Counted from the stretch's first letter, positions 1 through 8,882 are shown. The stretch is DNA of 64,000 nt from Psychrobacter submarinus (GCF_904846685.1 NZ_CAJHBQ010000003.1:302257-366256), one strand, 5' to 3'. Numbers and translations: made by a program. Notes: generated from the letters alone by a model not told the origin.

Positions 1-103
1 ACTCCTGACGGCTATACCCTAAGTAAGTGCTTGTTAAATGAGTGGCTGTAGTATGAGTTGGAATGAGTTTTTGCATAGCATTTATCACCAGCGCCGTAAA
101 ACC

Positions 104-126
104 ACATCCTTCTAGGGCATGGATGT
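104..126 (+). repeat. Hairpin upstream of tnpB, possible left-end element
   Basis: ACATCC (104-109) and GGATGT (121-126) form a short inverted repeat about 70 bases before the tnpB start. IS200/IS605 elements carry subterminal hairpins at their ends, so this may belong to the left end, but the true left boundary was not determined. Confidence 0.3.
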
Positions 127-198
127 AAGGCGTCAACCGTTGTCACCTAAGATGACATCTACCTTGTCAACTCTGCTTATTGAGATCATAATCATTCT

Positions 199-1293
199 AT
201 GAAAACGCTCAAACTACGCACCAAAGACAAACATGCCAAGCAGCTCAATATCTTAGCTGGTGCGGTCAACTTTGTCTGGAATTACGTCAATGTGCTTAGT
301 TTTAAACATTTACAGCGCACTGGCAAATTCTTTTCAGCCTATGACTTGGCCACTTACACCAAAGGGGCTAGTGAATACCTAAATCTGCACAGTCAAACCT
401 TGCAAGCGATCAGTGAGGTTCACGCTAAATCCCGTAAACAGTTTAAAAAAGCCAAACTCAACTGGCGTACTAATAATCCAAAAGCCAAGAGAAGAAGCTT
501 GGGCTGGATTCCGTTTAGAAAGACTGCCATTAAGCACTTAGCAACCCGTCAATCAGGCAAGAAAAGCCTTAAGTCCACTATCCAACTAAGCCTCGCTAAG
601 GGTAAAAAACTCACAATAGATCTATGGGACAGCTATAATCTAGCCCTGTACAGCATCAATACTCTGGAGCTAGTGCAAGACAATCGCGGCCACTGGTATG
701 CCTGTATCACCGTTAAAGACTTTCCTAAGGTTAAAGGTGGTGATGGTAAGGTTGGTGTTGATTTAGGGTGTAAGGATGCTGCTACCAGCAGCCAAGGCGA
801 CAAGCTAACCATTAAGCAAACCCAGAAATGGGCTAAAAAACTTACCATTGCTCAAAGAGCAAACCATAAAAAGCGCGTAAAAGCCATTCACGCCAAGATA
901 AAAAACACTCGTCAAGACTTAATTCACAAGTTTACCACCAGTCTGATTAAGGACAACGCCTTGATAGTGGTCGGTAAACTTCAATCAAGCTCATTTACTT
1001 CAAGCAAACTAGCTAAGTCTGTCTATGACGCAGGATGGTTTGAGATGAAGCGACAACTGGATTACAAATGCGCGAACGCAGGTTGCCACTATATCGAAGT
1101 CAATGAAGCGTACACCACCCAAACCTGATCAAATTGCGGCTCTCGCCAAGACAGTCCGAAAGGTAGAGAAGGTCTTGGTATAAGAGAGTGGATATGCGAG
1201 TGCGGTGTCACTCATGACCGCGATATTAACGCGGCCAAAAACATTCTTGCGGTCGGGCTTGACCGTCTTGTAGAAGGAATCCCCTCCGTTTAG
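199..1293 (+). pseudogene. tnpB: IS200/IS605-family TnpB (OrfB), interrupted by an in-frame TGA
   Basis: The open frame runs 309 codons from an ATG to a TGA at 1126-1128, and the same frame then continues 54 codons to TAG at 1291-1293. The protein has the basic N-terminal part and RuvC-like core of TnpB, with the motif VGVDLGCKD near residue 187 as the first RuvC aspartate block. The continuation after the stop encodes SNCGS, then CECG and [11 protein letters not shown], which are the zinc finger and the third RuvC motif. The stop falls exactly where the first zinc-finger Cys is expected (TTQT-stop-SNCG), so one TGC/TGT to TGA change explains it. No tnpA is seen. The first 51 bases of the window could be the end of an upstream frame that I do not recognise. 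TnpB proteins are RNA-guided nucleases of these elements; this copy is probably inactive unless the TGA is read through. Confidence 0.85.
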
Positions 1294-1310
1294 GGAGGGG
1301 AGGAAGTCAA
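1276..1310 (+). mobile_element. Right end hairpin of the IS200/IS605 element
   Basis: CCCCTCC (1281-1287) pairs with GGAGGGG (1294-1300) around a 6-base loop that contains the tnpB stop codon. This G-rich hairpin overlapping the 3' end of tnpB is typical of the right end of IS605-group elements and is where their guide RNA (omega/reRNA) is normally encoded. The element probably ends near AGGAAGTCAA at 1301-1310. Confidence 0.6.
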
Positions 1311-1404
1311 ACCTTAAGTCTAGATAGCAAGTTTCGATAGAGCTATCGTAGAATATTGAGGTATGAACCCTGTGCAGAGATGATGGATGTTTAATGAATT
1401 AATC

Positions 1405-3153
1405 TTAGTTAGCCAAAGGTAAGATAATACGCACCAACACACCTTGAGAGGGACTGCTAAGGGTTTTAGTTGCTGTATGGTTTATATAGTCATCTACGTT
1501 ATCGATACTAACGCTGCCGCCATGATGCTCAATGACTTGCTTGACTAAAGTTAAGCCAAGCCCGGTACCTTTTTTCAAATGATTACCGTTTGCTTGAGGC
1601 GATTGTTTTTGATGCGAGAGGCTAAAATAACGATCAAAAGCTTTGGCGATAGCGTAATCAGGGAGTGGCTGGCCATCATTTAAGATATCAATCGTGACGC
1701 TGTTTTGTGCCGTCGTCACCTCAATACTCACCTCATTGCTAGCGAAATAAATGGCATTATCAAGGACGTTTTGCAGCGCTTGCACTAACCAAAAGCGATC
1801 GGCTGCAATGGTGGTTTTGGCTAAAAGGGTAGATGGATAATCTTGCTCAGTGGCAAGATTATTTATTGGCTCATTATCAATAAAAAATCTAATAGAGGCT
1901 AGGCTACGTTGCTGAACCTTAACGCTACTGTCTTTTATTAGGCTAGTGAGGATAGGAGTTAGCGAGATAGCTTGACGGTTTAATCTAAAAGTGGGCTGCT
2001 CAACTTTCGCCAGCAGTAACAGCCGATCAATGAGCTGCTGCATTTTGATACTCTGCTCGCCAATCGCTTGGCTAAGCATCTGCCTATCGTCTAGATCTAG
2101 ATTGTCATCTTCTAATAGCTCACCGCTTGCGCGAATAGCGGTCAGAGGACTCTTTAGCTCATGAGTCAGCGTGTGTACATAGTCGCTAACGTACGCTCTA
2201 TTCTCTAACCGATGTTTCATCGACTCGATAGTGTCGGTCAAGCTGTTGAGCTCATGAGCTAAATAAAAGTATGGCTTTTTAGTGTCCTCGGCAAGCGCGC
2301 TAGTATAGCGAGTCACAAGACTGATACTTTGCTGCAGCCACCAAGCGACAAGTCCTGCCAAAATCAGTGAAACAATACTAATAAGTAGAGTCGTGATCAG
2401 CATACGCTGGCGCGTATTATCGAGATAGGGTAAGACGCTATCGACCGGTTTACCGACACTGACCACGCCAATCAAGTGACCTAAATCATCCTTGATAGGC
2501 TGAGCGACATACATAATTGAGCTGCCGCGGGTGCTGTTAGTGTCAGGCGTACTGCGCGCGCCGTACTGGCCTCTAAGGGTCAGATACACATCGTTCCAGC
2601 GGCTATAGTCTGCGCCTTCAGCATTATCAGATGCGGGTAGGGAGTCGTACAGAACGATGCCTTGACTATTGGTAACGTAAAGCCGAAAGCTGCTCGCCGT
2701 TTTTTGCTTATATTCAGGCTCATTATCTAGGTTATAAGCGGTTTTAGCCGTTTTACTTTTAATACTGTGATCTTTAAAGCTAGCGGGCTGAGCGATAAAA
2801 GCGCTATCTAACTGTTGCTGATAGGCGGTGTTTGATATTTGCCCTGATTGTACAGGTTCTTGGAGATTGGCAGCTATCATCTTACTGGTATCGAGCAAAG
2901 TATCTTCAATGACTTGCTGCGCGGTAGGCTTGACGTGCTCAAATAGCTGCGTAAATACCACAATGCCTGAGACTATCAGGATCAAAGCCACCGCCAACCA
3001 AATCCGAAAAAATATACTTAAATTTAGCGGCTGTTTAGGCTGAGCTTGCTGCTGAGACGTACCCATTGGATGCAGCTTAGTATACCAATTGTTTTGACTT
3101 ACATCGCTATTGATCTGCGTATCAGCACTATTTTTGTGTTGGAAAGTAGACAT
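1405..3153 (-). CDS. creC: Sensor histidine kinase CreC
   Basis: This is a 582-residue membrane histidine kinase. Transmembrane segments lie at about residues 49-71 and 251-274, with a periplasmic sensor domain between them containing the CreC-like stretches HVKPTAQQ, SRWNDVYLTLRGQYGARS and GVVSVGKP. The phosphoacceptor is His331 in THELKSPLTAI, followed by an N box (NVLDNAIYF), a G1 box (NDGQPLP) and a G2 box (GTGLGLTLV). The frame is open upstream to a GTG at 3165, but the ATG at 3153 overlaps the creB stop as TAATG, so translational coupling to creB makes 3153 the better start. CreC phosphorylates CreB. In other gammaproteobacteria the pair responds to metabolic and cell-wall signals; the signal here is unknown. 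Confidence 0.88.
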   Translation of the reverse strand: MSTFQHKNSADTQINSDVSQNNWYTKLHPMGTSQQQAQPKQPLNLSIFFRIWLAVALILIVSGIVVFTQLFEHVKPTAQQVIEDTLLDTSKMIAANLQEPVQSGQISNTAYQQQLDSAFIAQPASFKDHSIKSKTAKTAYNLDNEPEYKQKTASSFRLYVTNSQGIVLYDSLPASDNAEGADYSRWNDVYLTLRGQYGARSTPDTNSTRGSSIMYVAQPIKDDLGHLIGVVSVGKPVDSVLPYLDNTRQRMLITTLLISIVSLILAGLVAWWLQQSISLVTRYTSALAEDTKKPYFYLAHELNSLTDTIESMKHRLENRAYVSDYVHTLTHELKSPLTAIRASGELLEDDNLDLDDRQMLSQAIGEQSIKMQQLIDRLLLLAKVEQPTFRLNRQAISLTPILTSLIKDSSVKVQQRSLASIRFFIDNEPINNLATEQDYPSTLLAKTTIAADRFWLVQALQNVLDNAIYFASNEVSIEVTTAQNSVTIDILNDGQPLPDYAIAKAFDRYFSLSHQKQSPQANGNHLKKGTGLGLTLVKQVIEHHGGSVSIDNVDDYINHTATKTLSSPSQGVLVRIILPLAN

Positions 3154-3923
3154 TAGGCAGGACACAGACCATAGCCCAGACCACGATGGGTATGGATGAC
3201 GTCGATATCAGGATGAATGCTGGCCAGCTGCTTACGGATAGATTTGACATGGCTGTCTATCGTTCTTGCCAAGCGATGATCAGGATAATCGCTGATGGCA
3301 TTTAACAGCTGTTCACGACTAAAGACTTGATTGGGCGCTTGCAATAAAGCCAATAAGATTTTGCGCTCAGTATTGCTCAGCTCAAGCTTTTGTCCATCCC
3401 AAGTCAGCGAATAGTTCAACGGCTGATAGTGCCAGTCTCCTGAGCTATAAGTATAGCTGACCGGCGATTGTGAGACTAAACCGGCGTCATCTATAGTCTT
3501 ATCAGACTCCTTATACTGACTAGATAACTGCTCACGTCGCCAAACCGCTTTTAATCTTGCCACTAATTCTCGCGGGCTAAAAGGCTTAGCACAATAGTCA
3601 TCACCGCCCATCTCAAGCCCTAAGATACGGTCAACCTCATCGCTACGCGCGGTCAAAAATATAATCGGAATATCCTTTAAACTACCCAATTCAGAGTCAT
3701 GACGAATCTGTTGGCATAAGCTTAGGCCATCACCGTCTGGTAGCCCCACATCCAAAATAATCGCTGATAACGTTTGTGCCTCTGCGTCATGCAAACGACG
3801 CAGCTCTGGCAATACACTACTAGCATTGTCAAGCCAAGTGATTTGCCAGCCTTCACGCTTACAAGTCACTTTGAGTGACATAGCGATAGCCGGATCGTCT
3901 TCTACTAAGAGGATATGAGTCAT
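3153..3923 (-). CDS. creB: Response regulator CreB, OmpR/PhoB family
   Basis: The 256-residue protein has a receiver domain with acidic residues in VEDDPA (8-12), the phosphoacceptor Asp58 in LDVGLPDGDG, Thr91 in FLTARSD and Lys113 in CAKPFSPREL. A winged-helix OmpR-type DNA-binding domain occupies about residues 165-255 (SNTERKILLALL to TIDSHVKSIRKQL and HTHRGLGYG). It is the first gene of the creB-creC pair, with the creC start overlapping its stop by one base. The assignment as CreB rather than another OmpR regulator rests mainly on the CreC-like features of its partner kinase. It is slightly longer than the E. coli protein because of a linker of about 20 residues between the domains. Confidence 0.85.
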   Translation of the reverse strand: MTHILLVEDDPAIAMSLKVTCKREGWQITWLDNASSVLPELRRLHDAEAQTLSAIILDVGLPDGDGLSLCQQIRHDSELGSLKDIPIIFLTARSDEVDRILGLEMGGDDYCAKPFSPRELVARLKAVWRREQLSSQYKESDKTIDDAGLVSQSPVSYTYSSGDWHYQPLNYSLTWDGQKLELSNTERKILLALLQAPNQVFSREQLLNAISDYPDHRLARTIDSHVKSIRKQLASIHPDIDVIHTHRGLGYGLCPA

Positions 3924-4202
3924 AGCGTTTTATCTTAATTGTTTTTGGGTGTCTAAAAGACAGCTACCGTATTTGTGAGCTTTGCCATTGAAAAGTCGCA
4001 GGCTAGCATCATAAATACAGAGAATTGTTAGCAGCATAAGTTTTATAATAAAGCTATCCTAGCATAGATAGCTGAGAAGACTATGTGATAGGCAAGCAAA
4101 GCGTATGAAAAACTTATGGATAATCACTCCGCTAAGAATCACAAGACTTGAAGATGCTTTGTAGGTAATAATAATTTGTCTGAACTGAAATAAGGAAATC
4201 GT

Positions 4203-4874
4203 ATGAGTAATTATTTGGATGTGGTCACCGTAGAGCATAATCCCTCTCAAAAAAAGATAGATCGCGCGGTGATTTGGCTACACGGCTTAGGTGCTAGCGG
4301 ACATGATTTTGAGCCAGTCGTGCCGCAGTTGGGTCTCGATAATGATATGGCGGTAAGATTTATCTTTCCGCATGCGCCGCAGATACCCGTAACTATTAAT
4401 GGCGGTATGGTGATGCCGGCTTGGTACGATATTTTAGAGATGAGTCTTGATCGCAAAATCGACGTAGCACAAATCGAGAAATCTTCGCAGCAAATTCGCG
4501 ATTTAATTCAGCGCGAGATTGAACGCGGGGTCAAACCTGAGCATATTGTCATCGCTGGGTTCTCGCAGGGCGGGGCAGTGGCCTACCATGTGGCGCTAAG
4601 CTATCCACAGCGCTTAGCTGGTCTTATGACCTTGTCTACTTATTTGGCAACCAATGATAGCCTAAGCTATAGTGATCTTAATAAAGACTTACCGATTCTC
4701 ATTGAACACGGCGTGCAAGATCCGGTAGTGCCAGTAGTATTAGGCCAGCAAGCCCAGCAGCTATTGACAGATAAAGGCTATGACGTTGAATTCAACACTT
4801 ATCCCATGGCGCATCAAGTCTGTATGCCGCAAATCCAGAATATCGGTAAATGGTTAAATAAGGTTTTAGCTTAA
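4203..4874 (+). CDS. Alpha/beta-hydrolase, acyl-protein thioesterase/carboxylesterase type
   Basis: The 223-residue protein matches the phospholipase/carboxylesterase (APT) family along its length. The oxyanion region is IWLHGLGASGHDF (24-36), the nucleophile is Ser121 in GFSQGG, and the triad is completed by Asp173 (GVQDPVVP) and His204 (PMAHQVC). No signal peptide is seen, so it should be cytoplasmic. The family hydrolyses short-chain esters, lysophospholipids or acyl-thioesters; the substrate cannot be read from sequence. The ATG follows AAATAAGGAAATCGT, a reasonable ribosome binding site. It stands alone, divergent from creB with 279 bases between them. Confidence 0.85.
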   Translation: MSNYLDVVTVEHNPSQKKIDRAVIWLHGLGASGHDFEPVVPQLGLDNDMAVRFIFPHAPQIPVTINGGMVMPAWYDILEMSLDRKIDVAQIEKSSQQIRDLIQREIERGVKPEHIVIAGFSQGGAVAYHVALSYPQRLAGLMTLSTYLATNDSLSYSDLNKDLPILIEHGVQDPVVPVVLGQQAQQLLTDKGYDVEFNTYPMAHQVCMPQIQNIGKWLNKVLA

Positions 4875-5028
4875 CTTTTTCTTATAAATATTGCTTTATA
4901 AATAGTCTCTTAGCTATTGAAATCAGGTAAGTTGACCCTATATAGTAAGTAGAGTAATTAAGACAGATGAATAAGCTTTAAACGTAATAGCCAACCTGTA
5001 AATTAATGTAATAACTAACGGTTATAGG

Positions 5029-5057
5029 TTGAGTCAAAGCTGAAGTTAGTCTAAAAT
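5029..5057 (+). promoter_or_regulatory. Sigma-70-type promoter of ssrA
   Basis: TTGAGT at 5029-5034 and TAAAAT at 5052-5057 are separated by 17 bases and lie 13 bases before the first tmRNA base. The spacing and distance fit a housekeeping promoter for this stable RNA. Confidence 0.6.
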
Positions 5058-5070
5058 ACTCAGTCTTATT

Positions 5071-5429
5071 GGGGATGTTCTGGCTTCGACGCTGGTGATG
5101 AAACTCAATGATGCATGTCGAGAGTGTATGTCCTCTCGTAAATCAAACATATATTGTTATAGTCGCAAACGACGAAACTTACGCTCTAGCAGCTTAAACC
5201 CTGCTTACTGCGCTGCCGATTACCTATAGTTGGTTAGCCCAGTTGAAGCGTCCGTATATAGGTTCGCCACAAGGGATTGTCTCAATCGCTTGGGTTCAAA
5301 AGTAGAGACTCGTCCAATCCATCCTGACTGTCGGATCGGTGCGGACTAAAACTAAAGACAGAAACTAAACATGTAGAGTCATGAGCGTAATGCTGGCGGA
5401 CGCGGGTTCAACTCCCGCCATCTCCACCA
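5071..5429 (+). ncRNA. ssrA: Transfer-messenger RNA (tmRNA)
   Basis: The 5' end GGGGATGTTCTGGCTTCGAC and the 3' end with GGGTTCAACTCCCGCC followed by ATCTCCACCA pair as the tRNA-like domain of one-piece tmRNA. The internal reading frame at 5165-5194 encodes the proteolysis tag ANDETYALAA and ends in TAA at 5195-5197. tmRNA rescues ribosomes stalled on non-stop messages and tags the product for degradation. The length of 359 nt and the encoded CCA are normal. The ribosome-rescue factor ArfB is also encoded in this window, at 27948. Confidence 0.97.
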
Positions 5430-5435
5430 AATACT

Positions 5436-5473
5436 AAAAATCCGGTCACTTCATCAAGTGACCGGATTTTTTT
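5436..5473 (+). terminator. Rho-independent terminator of ssrA
   Basis: TCCGGTCACTT (5441-5451) pairs with AAGTGACCGGA (5456-5466) around a 4-base loop, preceded by A5 and followed by a T tract, only a few bases after the tmRNA CCA end. Confidence 0.9.
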
Positions 5474-5689
5474 ATGGTACAAGCTTTATTCTTTCAAGCT
5501 TTATTCTTCATAGTATTTATGTGTGATGTACATGTTATTTACTACAAATACAAGGTATCAATACTAGGACGCTAGTATCAAGTACTACAGCTACTATGTT
5601 TTAAAGCGACTAAGTAGTTTTAAAACGATTAAATATCAAAGCGGGTTTAGGCAAAACTAAGAATTATCTATCTACTATAGAAGTCTCTT

Positions 5690-5929
5690 CTAAGCGTAAA
5701 TTTGGTTATTTAATTTATCAAAATAAGCATCTCTGACTTTGGTTGTCATCGTATCAAAATGAATAGAGATACCAGAGCTGTCTCTTTTAGCGTACCAGTA
5801 TTCATCGTTACAGCCAGTTGGCAACTCAAAAAACTTGTCGTTAATAAAGTCGCCTACAGTATAGACGTGTCCTTCTGCATAAAAAGCATTGCCACTCGTA
5901 CATACTAATTTATCACCAGTCTTAATCAT
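5690..5929 (-). CDS. Small hypothetical protein, phage-like
   Basis: A 79-residue soluble protein starting MIKTGDKLVCTSG. The longer open frame begins at 5980, but ATG at 5927-5929 is preceded by GGTAGGAGAACAAAC, a strong ribosome binding site, which decides the start. The beginning (GDKLVC...EGHVYTVGDF) resembles short SH3-like proteins often found in phages and prophages; no motif gives a function. It lies just after ssrA, a common integration hotspot, and points toward it, so it may be a remnant of a former insertion. No integrase or duplicated tmRNA 3' end was seen beside it. Function unknown. Confidence 0.6.
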   Translation of the reverse strand: MIKTGDKLVCTSGNAFYAEGHVYTVGDFINDKFFELPTGCNDEYWYAKRDSSGISIHFDTMTTKVRDAYFDKLNNQIYA

Positions 5930-6104
5930 GTTTGTTCTCCTACCAATTAAAACGAAGCACGCTATGATAGTAAAATTCATGATAAAAGAACATGGAGAAG
6001 GTGCTGAGCGGTTGAATGAGTATGCTGAACGGTAGTGTATGAAACTAAGGGTATGATATTTATAGTGTTTTGTTGAAGTCTAGTCAAATTCTATAGCCAT
6101 ATAA

Positions 6105-6140
6105 AAGAAGCCAGCGACTTTATGTCACTGGCTTCTTTTT
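6105..6140 (-). terminator. Terminator of the rpsF-rpsR-rplI operon
   Basis: AGAAGCCAGCGAC and GTCACTGGCTTCT form a nearly perfect hairpin about 25 bases after the rplI stop. A runs on one side and T runs on the other mean that it could work in both directions. Confidence 0.85.
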
Positions 6141-6164
6141 AACTTCGATTAGAGAATATAAATC

Positions 6165-6680
6165 TTACTCTTCAGAAGTCTCTTCGTTTTGATCAACGGC
6201 TTCTTCTTCAACGTCTTGGTCTTCGTCATCATTGTCTTCAGACAAGATAGTTACCAAGATGCTAGCAGTAACGTCGTGATGTAGCTGAATATCAACGTTG
6301 TATTCGCCAATCTGACGTAGTGTACCTTCCGGCAGCTTAATCTCAGAACGGTCTACTTCTAGACCTGAGTTAGTTAGAGCTTCAGCGATATCACGAGTAC
6401 CGATAGAACCGAATAGCTTGCCTTCGTCACCAGATTTCGCACGCATGATAACATTAACGTCAGTTAACGCATCAGCACGAGTCTGTGCAGTAGCGACCTC
6501 GCGGGCTTCTTCAGCTTCAAGCTCAGCACGGCGAGCTTCGAACTTTTCGATATTCGCTTTAGTAGCAGGAAGCGCTTTGCCCTGAGGGATAAGATAGTTA
6601 CGTCCGTAACCTGGTTTTACATCGACAGTTTCACCGAGTTTACCAAGGTTGACGATACGCTGTAACAAAATAATTTGCAT
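6165..6680 (-). CDS. rplI: 50S ribosomal protein L9
   Basis: The 171-residue protein begins [19 protein letters not shown] and contains [14 protein letters not shown], the L9 N-terminal signature that binds 23S rRNA. A long connecting helix (residues about 45-75, charged and Ala-rich) joins it to the C-terminal domain. It is about 20 residues longer than the usual 148-150 because of a strongly acidic tail ([12 protein letters not shown]... ). It is the last gene of the rpsF-rpsR-rplI operon and ends at a strong terminator. Confidence 0.97.
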   Translation of the reverse strand: MQIILLQRIVNLGKLGETVDVKPGYGRNYLIPQGKALPATKANIEKFEARRAELEAEEAREVATAQTRADALTDVNVIMRAKSGDEGKLFGSIGTRDIAEALTNSGLEVDRSEIKLPEGTLRQIGEYNVDIQLHHDVTASILVTILSEDNDDEDQDVEEEAVDQNEETSEE

Positions 6681-6700
6681 GAGTCACTCCTAGTTAACGG

Positions 6701-6931
6701 TTAACCCTGATGGTTGTCAGTGTACGGAAGTAGCGACAAGTAACGAGCTTGCTTGATAGCAGTGGCTAGTTGGCGCTGATATTTAGTAGAGGTACCAGTA
6801 ATACGACTTGGTACAATTTTACCATTATCACTGATGTACTGTTTTAGCAGTTCAACATCTTTATAATCGATGTGAGTGATGCCTTCAGCAGTGAAACGGC
6901 AGAATTTGCGACGGCGATAGAAACGTGCCAT
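6701..6931 (-). CDS. rpsR: 30S ribosomal protein S18
   Basis: The 76-residue basic protein starts [17 protein letters not shown] and contains [25 protein letters not shown], the S18 signature. S18 forms a heterodimer with S6, encoded 16 bases upstream, on the 30S platform. The preceding TTAAAGGAGAATACTT gives a strong ribosome binding site. There is no priB between rpsF and rpsR, unlike in enterobacteria. Confidence 0.97.
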   Translation of the reverse strand: MARFYRRRKFCRFTAEGITHIDYKDVELLKQYISDNGKIVPSRITGTSTKYQRQLATAIKQARYLSLLPYTDNHQG

Positions 6932-6947
6932 AAGTATTCTCCTTTAA

Positions 6948-7334
6948 TTAGTCTTCACTGTTGTTGTCATTGTTGTCTGAACGACGTGGCGTAGCTTTAC
7001 GTGCGCGTTTTTCATCGGCGTTTTTAGCTAGCTGTGACTCTTCAGTGATTGCTTCATCACGGCGCATGACTAAGCTACGGATGATGGCATCGTTATAACG
7101 GAATAACTCTTCTAACTCTTCTAGAGTCTCACCGTCAGTTTCGATGTTGAATAACACATAATGAGCTTTATGAATCTTGTTGATTGGATAAGCCAGTTGA
7201 CGACGGCCCCAATCTTCTAGACGATGGATGATACCATTGTTGTCTTGAACCAACTTGATATAGCGTTCAACCATGCCGACAACTTGGTCGCTTTGGTCTG
7301 GGTGTACAATTAACACCACTTCGTAATGTCGCAT
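6948..7334 (-). CDS. rpsF: 30S ribosomal protein S6
   Basis: The 128-residue protein begins [18 protein letters not shown] and contains [20 protein letters not shown], both typical of S6. The C-terminal tail is rich in Lys/Arg and then Asn/Asp ([11 protein letters not shown]); in E. coli S6 the tail is a target of RimK glutamylation, but whether this tail is modified is unknown. It is the promoter-proximal gene of the operon and its leader contains a candidate autoregulatory hairpin at 7357-7379. Confidence 0.97.
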   Translation of the reverse strand: MRHYEVVLIVHPDQSDQVVGMVERYIKLVQDNNGIIHRLEDWGRRQLAYPINKIHKAHYVLFNIETDGETLEELEELFRYNDAIIRSLVMRRDEAITEESQLAKNADEKRARKATPRRSDNNDNNSED

Positions 7335-7356
7335 TTGGACTCCTTACGGATTAGTA

Positions 7357-7379
7357 GCTACCGGCCCTATGCAGGTAGC
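7357..7379 (-). promoter_or_regulatory. Candidate S6:S18-binding leader hairpin of rpsF
   Basis: In the minus-strand leader, GCTACC and GGTAGC pair around an 11-base loop, with CCG at the base of the 3' side of the loop. The known S6:S18 autoregulatory RNA motif has a stem with an exposed CCG that mimics the 16S rRNA binding site. Position before rpsF and the CCG fit; the full consensus was not computed. Confidence 0.45.
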
Positions 7380-7547
7380 AAGGAGATTTATAAGGTAAAC
7401 TTAGTCTCAGCTATTATTACACAGAGTGATAAGCTTAGGATATAAAGCGCAGTATTATAACAGTACTCAAGCGTTAACACAAAGGTTAATGCGGATAAAA
7501 GGAGTTAATTGTAGCGCTTATTATTTACAAACGATAAGGCTAGCCAT

Positions 7548-7576
7548 AAAAAAAGTAGCGACTAAGCGCTACTTTT
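7548..7576 (-). terminator. Terminator of the GYF/RDD gene
   Basis: AAAAGTAGCG and CGCTACTTTT form a perfect 10-bp stem with a 6-base loop, located 40 bases after the stop of the gene at 7614. Confidence 0.85.
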
Positions 7577-7613
7577 TGAAATATTTTAATTAGGAGACGT
7601 GAGTTTACTATAG

Positions 7614-8627
7614 TTATTTCACTTTAGGCTGTTTAACCAGCTGTTTGCTATCTGCTTTAACCACTAAAGTTTTAGCGAGTTTGTCATGCCAACCGATATT
7701 CTCGGGACTTTTTGAGGCCATATAATAATGAACGGCAATCACTATAAAACCTAAAAAACTCGTAAATGAAAACAGTAGATTATAGACAATAAGTAGCAGC
7801 AACGTGCGCATAACAATAAGTTTAAAAAAGGACGGGATTCTATGCGTGGTTTGATCCACCACGCGAATACCCGTAATCAGTTTACCCAAAGACTGGCCAC
7901 GCAGAATAATAAATAAGAGCTGCAGGGCAAATAAGCCAAATACCATGACTTGTGACATCATCAAAGTACCACTAGGGATACTCTCTATTAAAGTCATCGA
8001 GTACTGATAAGCGGCGTCCATATTTTGAATATCTTGAAATTTAGTATAATCGATATCCATTTTGGTCAGGGCCAATACTAACGGAAAAATGGCTAATATA
8101 TAGAGCAAACCATTGACCGCAGTGGCTAGTATCCGCGACATGACAGGCGCTAAGATTACATCTCCGATAACGACATCTTTGGCGCTTGCTACTCTAGCGC
8201 TGCCAGACTTATTAAGCGAGATATTATTGCTTGGTGAATGGTCGCGATTAGTGGTCATATCTACTTTAGACTTTTTACCATCTGTCGCTGAGCGCTCAGG
8301 CTTACCATAGAGTCTATCCAAAGAGAGCTTTTTACCGTTCAAACCGTCTTGATTGGCGCTAGTATTAGTGTCATCAGAGTCTTCTGGAAAGATAGTGACG
8401 TTACTGATAATAGAGTCATCATCACTACCATTAACGGTTGTATTATTCATGGTCGGGCGATAGTAAGGTTGATTGGCTGTCAAGTCACCGAGCCGTTGCC
8501 AGTTCGCTAAGCCTTCGTGCCACATCAAATCATCAAGCACCACCTCACCTGAGGTAAGCATGATATTGAGCTGATCTAGAGTATAAGGGCCTGCTTGGAC
8601 ATTATTTCGAGCAAGAAAAATTTGCAT
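7614..8627 (-). CDS. GYF_2 and RDD domain membrane protein
   Basis: The 337-residue protein starts with a GYF_2-type domain (about residues 1-50: FLARNNVQAGPYTLDQL, then DDLMWHEGLANWQRLGDL). A polar, low-complexity linker follows to about 150. The C-terminal half is an RDD domain with three or four membrane segments (about 160-185, 220-240, 265-300) and the motifs RGQSLGKLITGIRVV and GWHDKLAKTLVV. GYF_2 domains are thought to bind peptides and RDD proteins are small transport-like membrane proteins; the combined role is not known. It is transcribed alone between the rpsF leader and ppsA. Confidence 0.75.
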   Translation of the reverse strand: MQIFLARNNVQAGPYTLDQLNIMLTSGEVVLDDLMWHEGLANWQRLGDLTANQPYYRPTMNNTTVNGSDDDSIISNVTIFPEDSDDTNTSANQDGLNGKKLSLDRLYGKPERSATDGKKSKVDMTTNRDHSPSNNISLNKSGSARVASAKDVVIGDVILAPVMSRILATAVNGLLYILAIFPLVLALTKMDIDYTKFQDIQNMDAAYQYSMTLIESIPSGTLMMSQVMVFGLFALQLLFIILRGQSLGKLITGIRVVDQTTHRIPSFFKLIVMRTLLLLIVYNLLFSFTSFLGFIVIAVHYYMASKSPENIGWHDKLAKTLVVKADSKQLVKQPKVK

Positions 8628-8741
8628 AATGAATGATATCTTAATTCGCTGATGATAAGTTTTTGCTTTTATAAATGAATTTATTGGGTCAAAGTGACTT
8701 ATAACAAGGTTAGTATTTCACTATAGGGTAAATACAGTTTA

Positions 8742-8791
8742 GGGTTTGCTCGCTATTTCATCAAAACTAATGATGAATAGCAAGCAAACCC
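8742..8791. repeat. Large inverted repeat between ppsA and the GYF/RDD gene
   Basis: The arm at 8742-8763 and the arm at 8771-8791 are nearly perfect complements (GGGTTTGCT and AGCAAACCC at the outside, TCATCA and TGATGA inside), with a 7-base loop. It lies about 90 bases after the ppsA stop. No T tract follows, so it could be a 3' stabilising structure rather than a terminator. Confidence 0.6.
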
Positions 8792-8882
8792 TAATAATAG
8801 TGACTAGTTACGATCTTTAATAGTAGCTGTATTATGCTTATCGCTACCTAAAGCTCATATCTCCTAGGTAACTATTTAGTAA

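Noticed and set aside
1..51. Possible end of an upstream coding frame at the window start
   Set aside because: Only 16 codons are visible (ending LLNEWL) and I do not recognise them; it could be chance.
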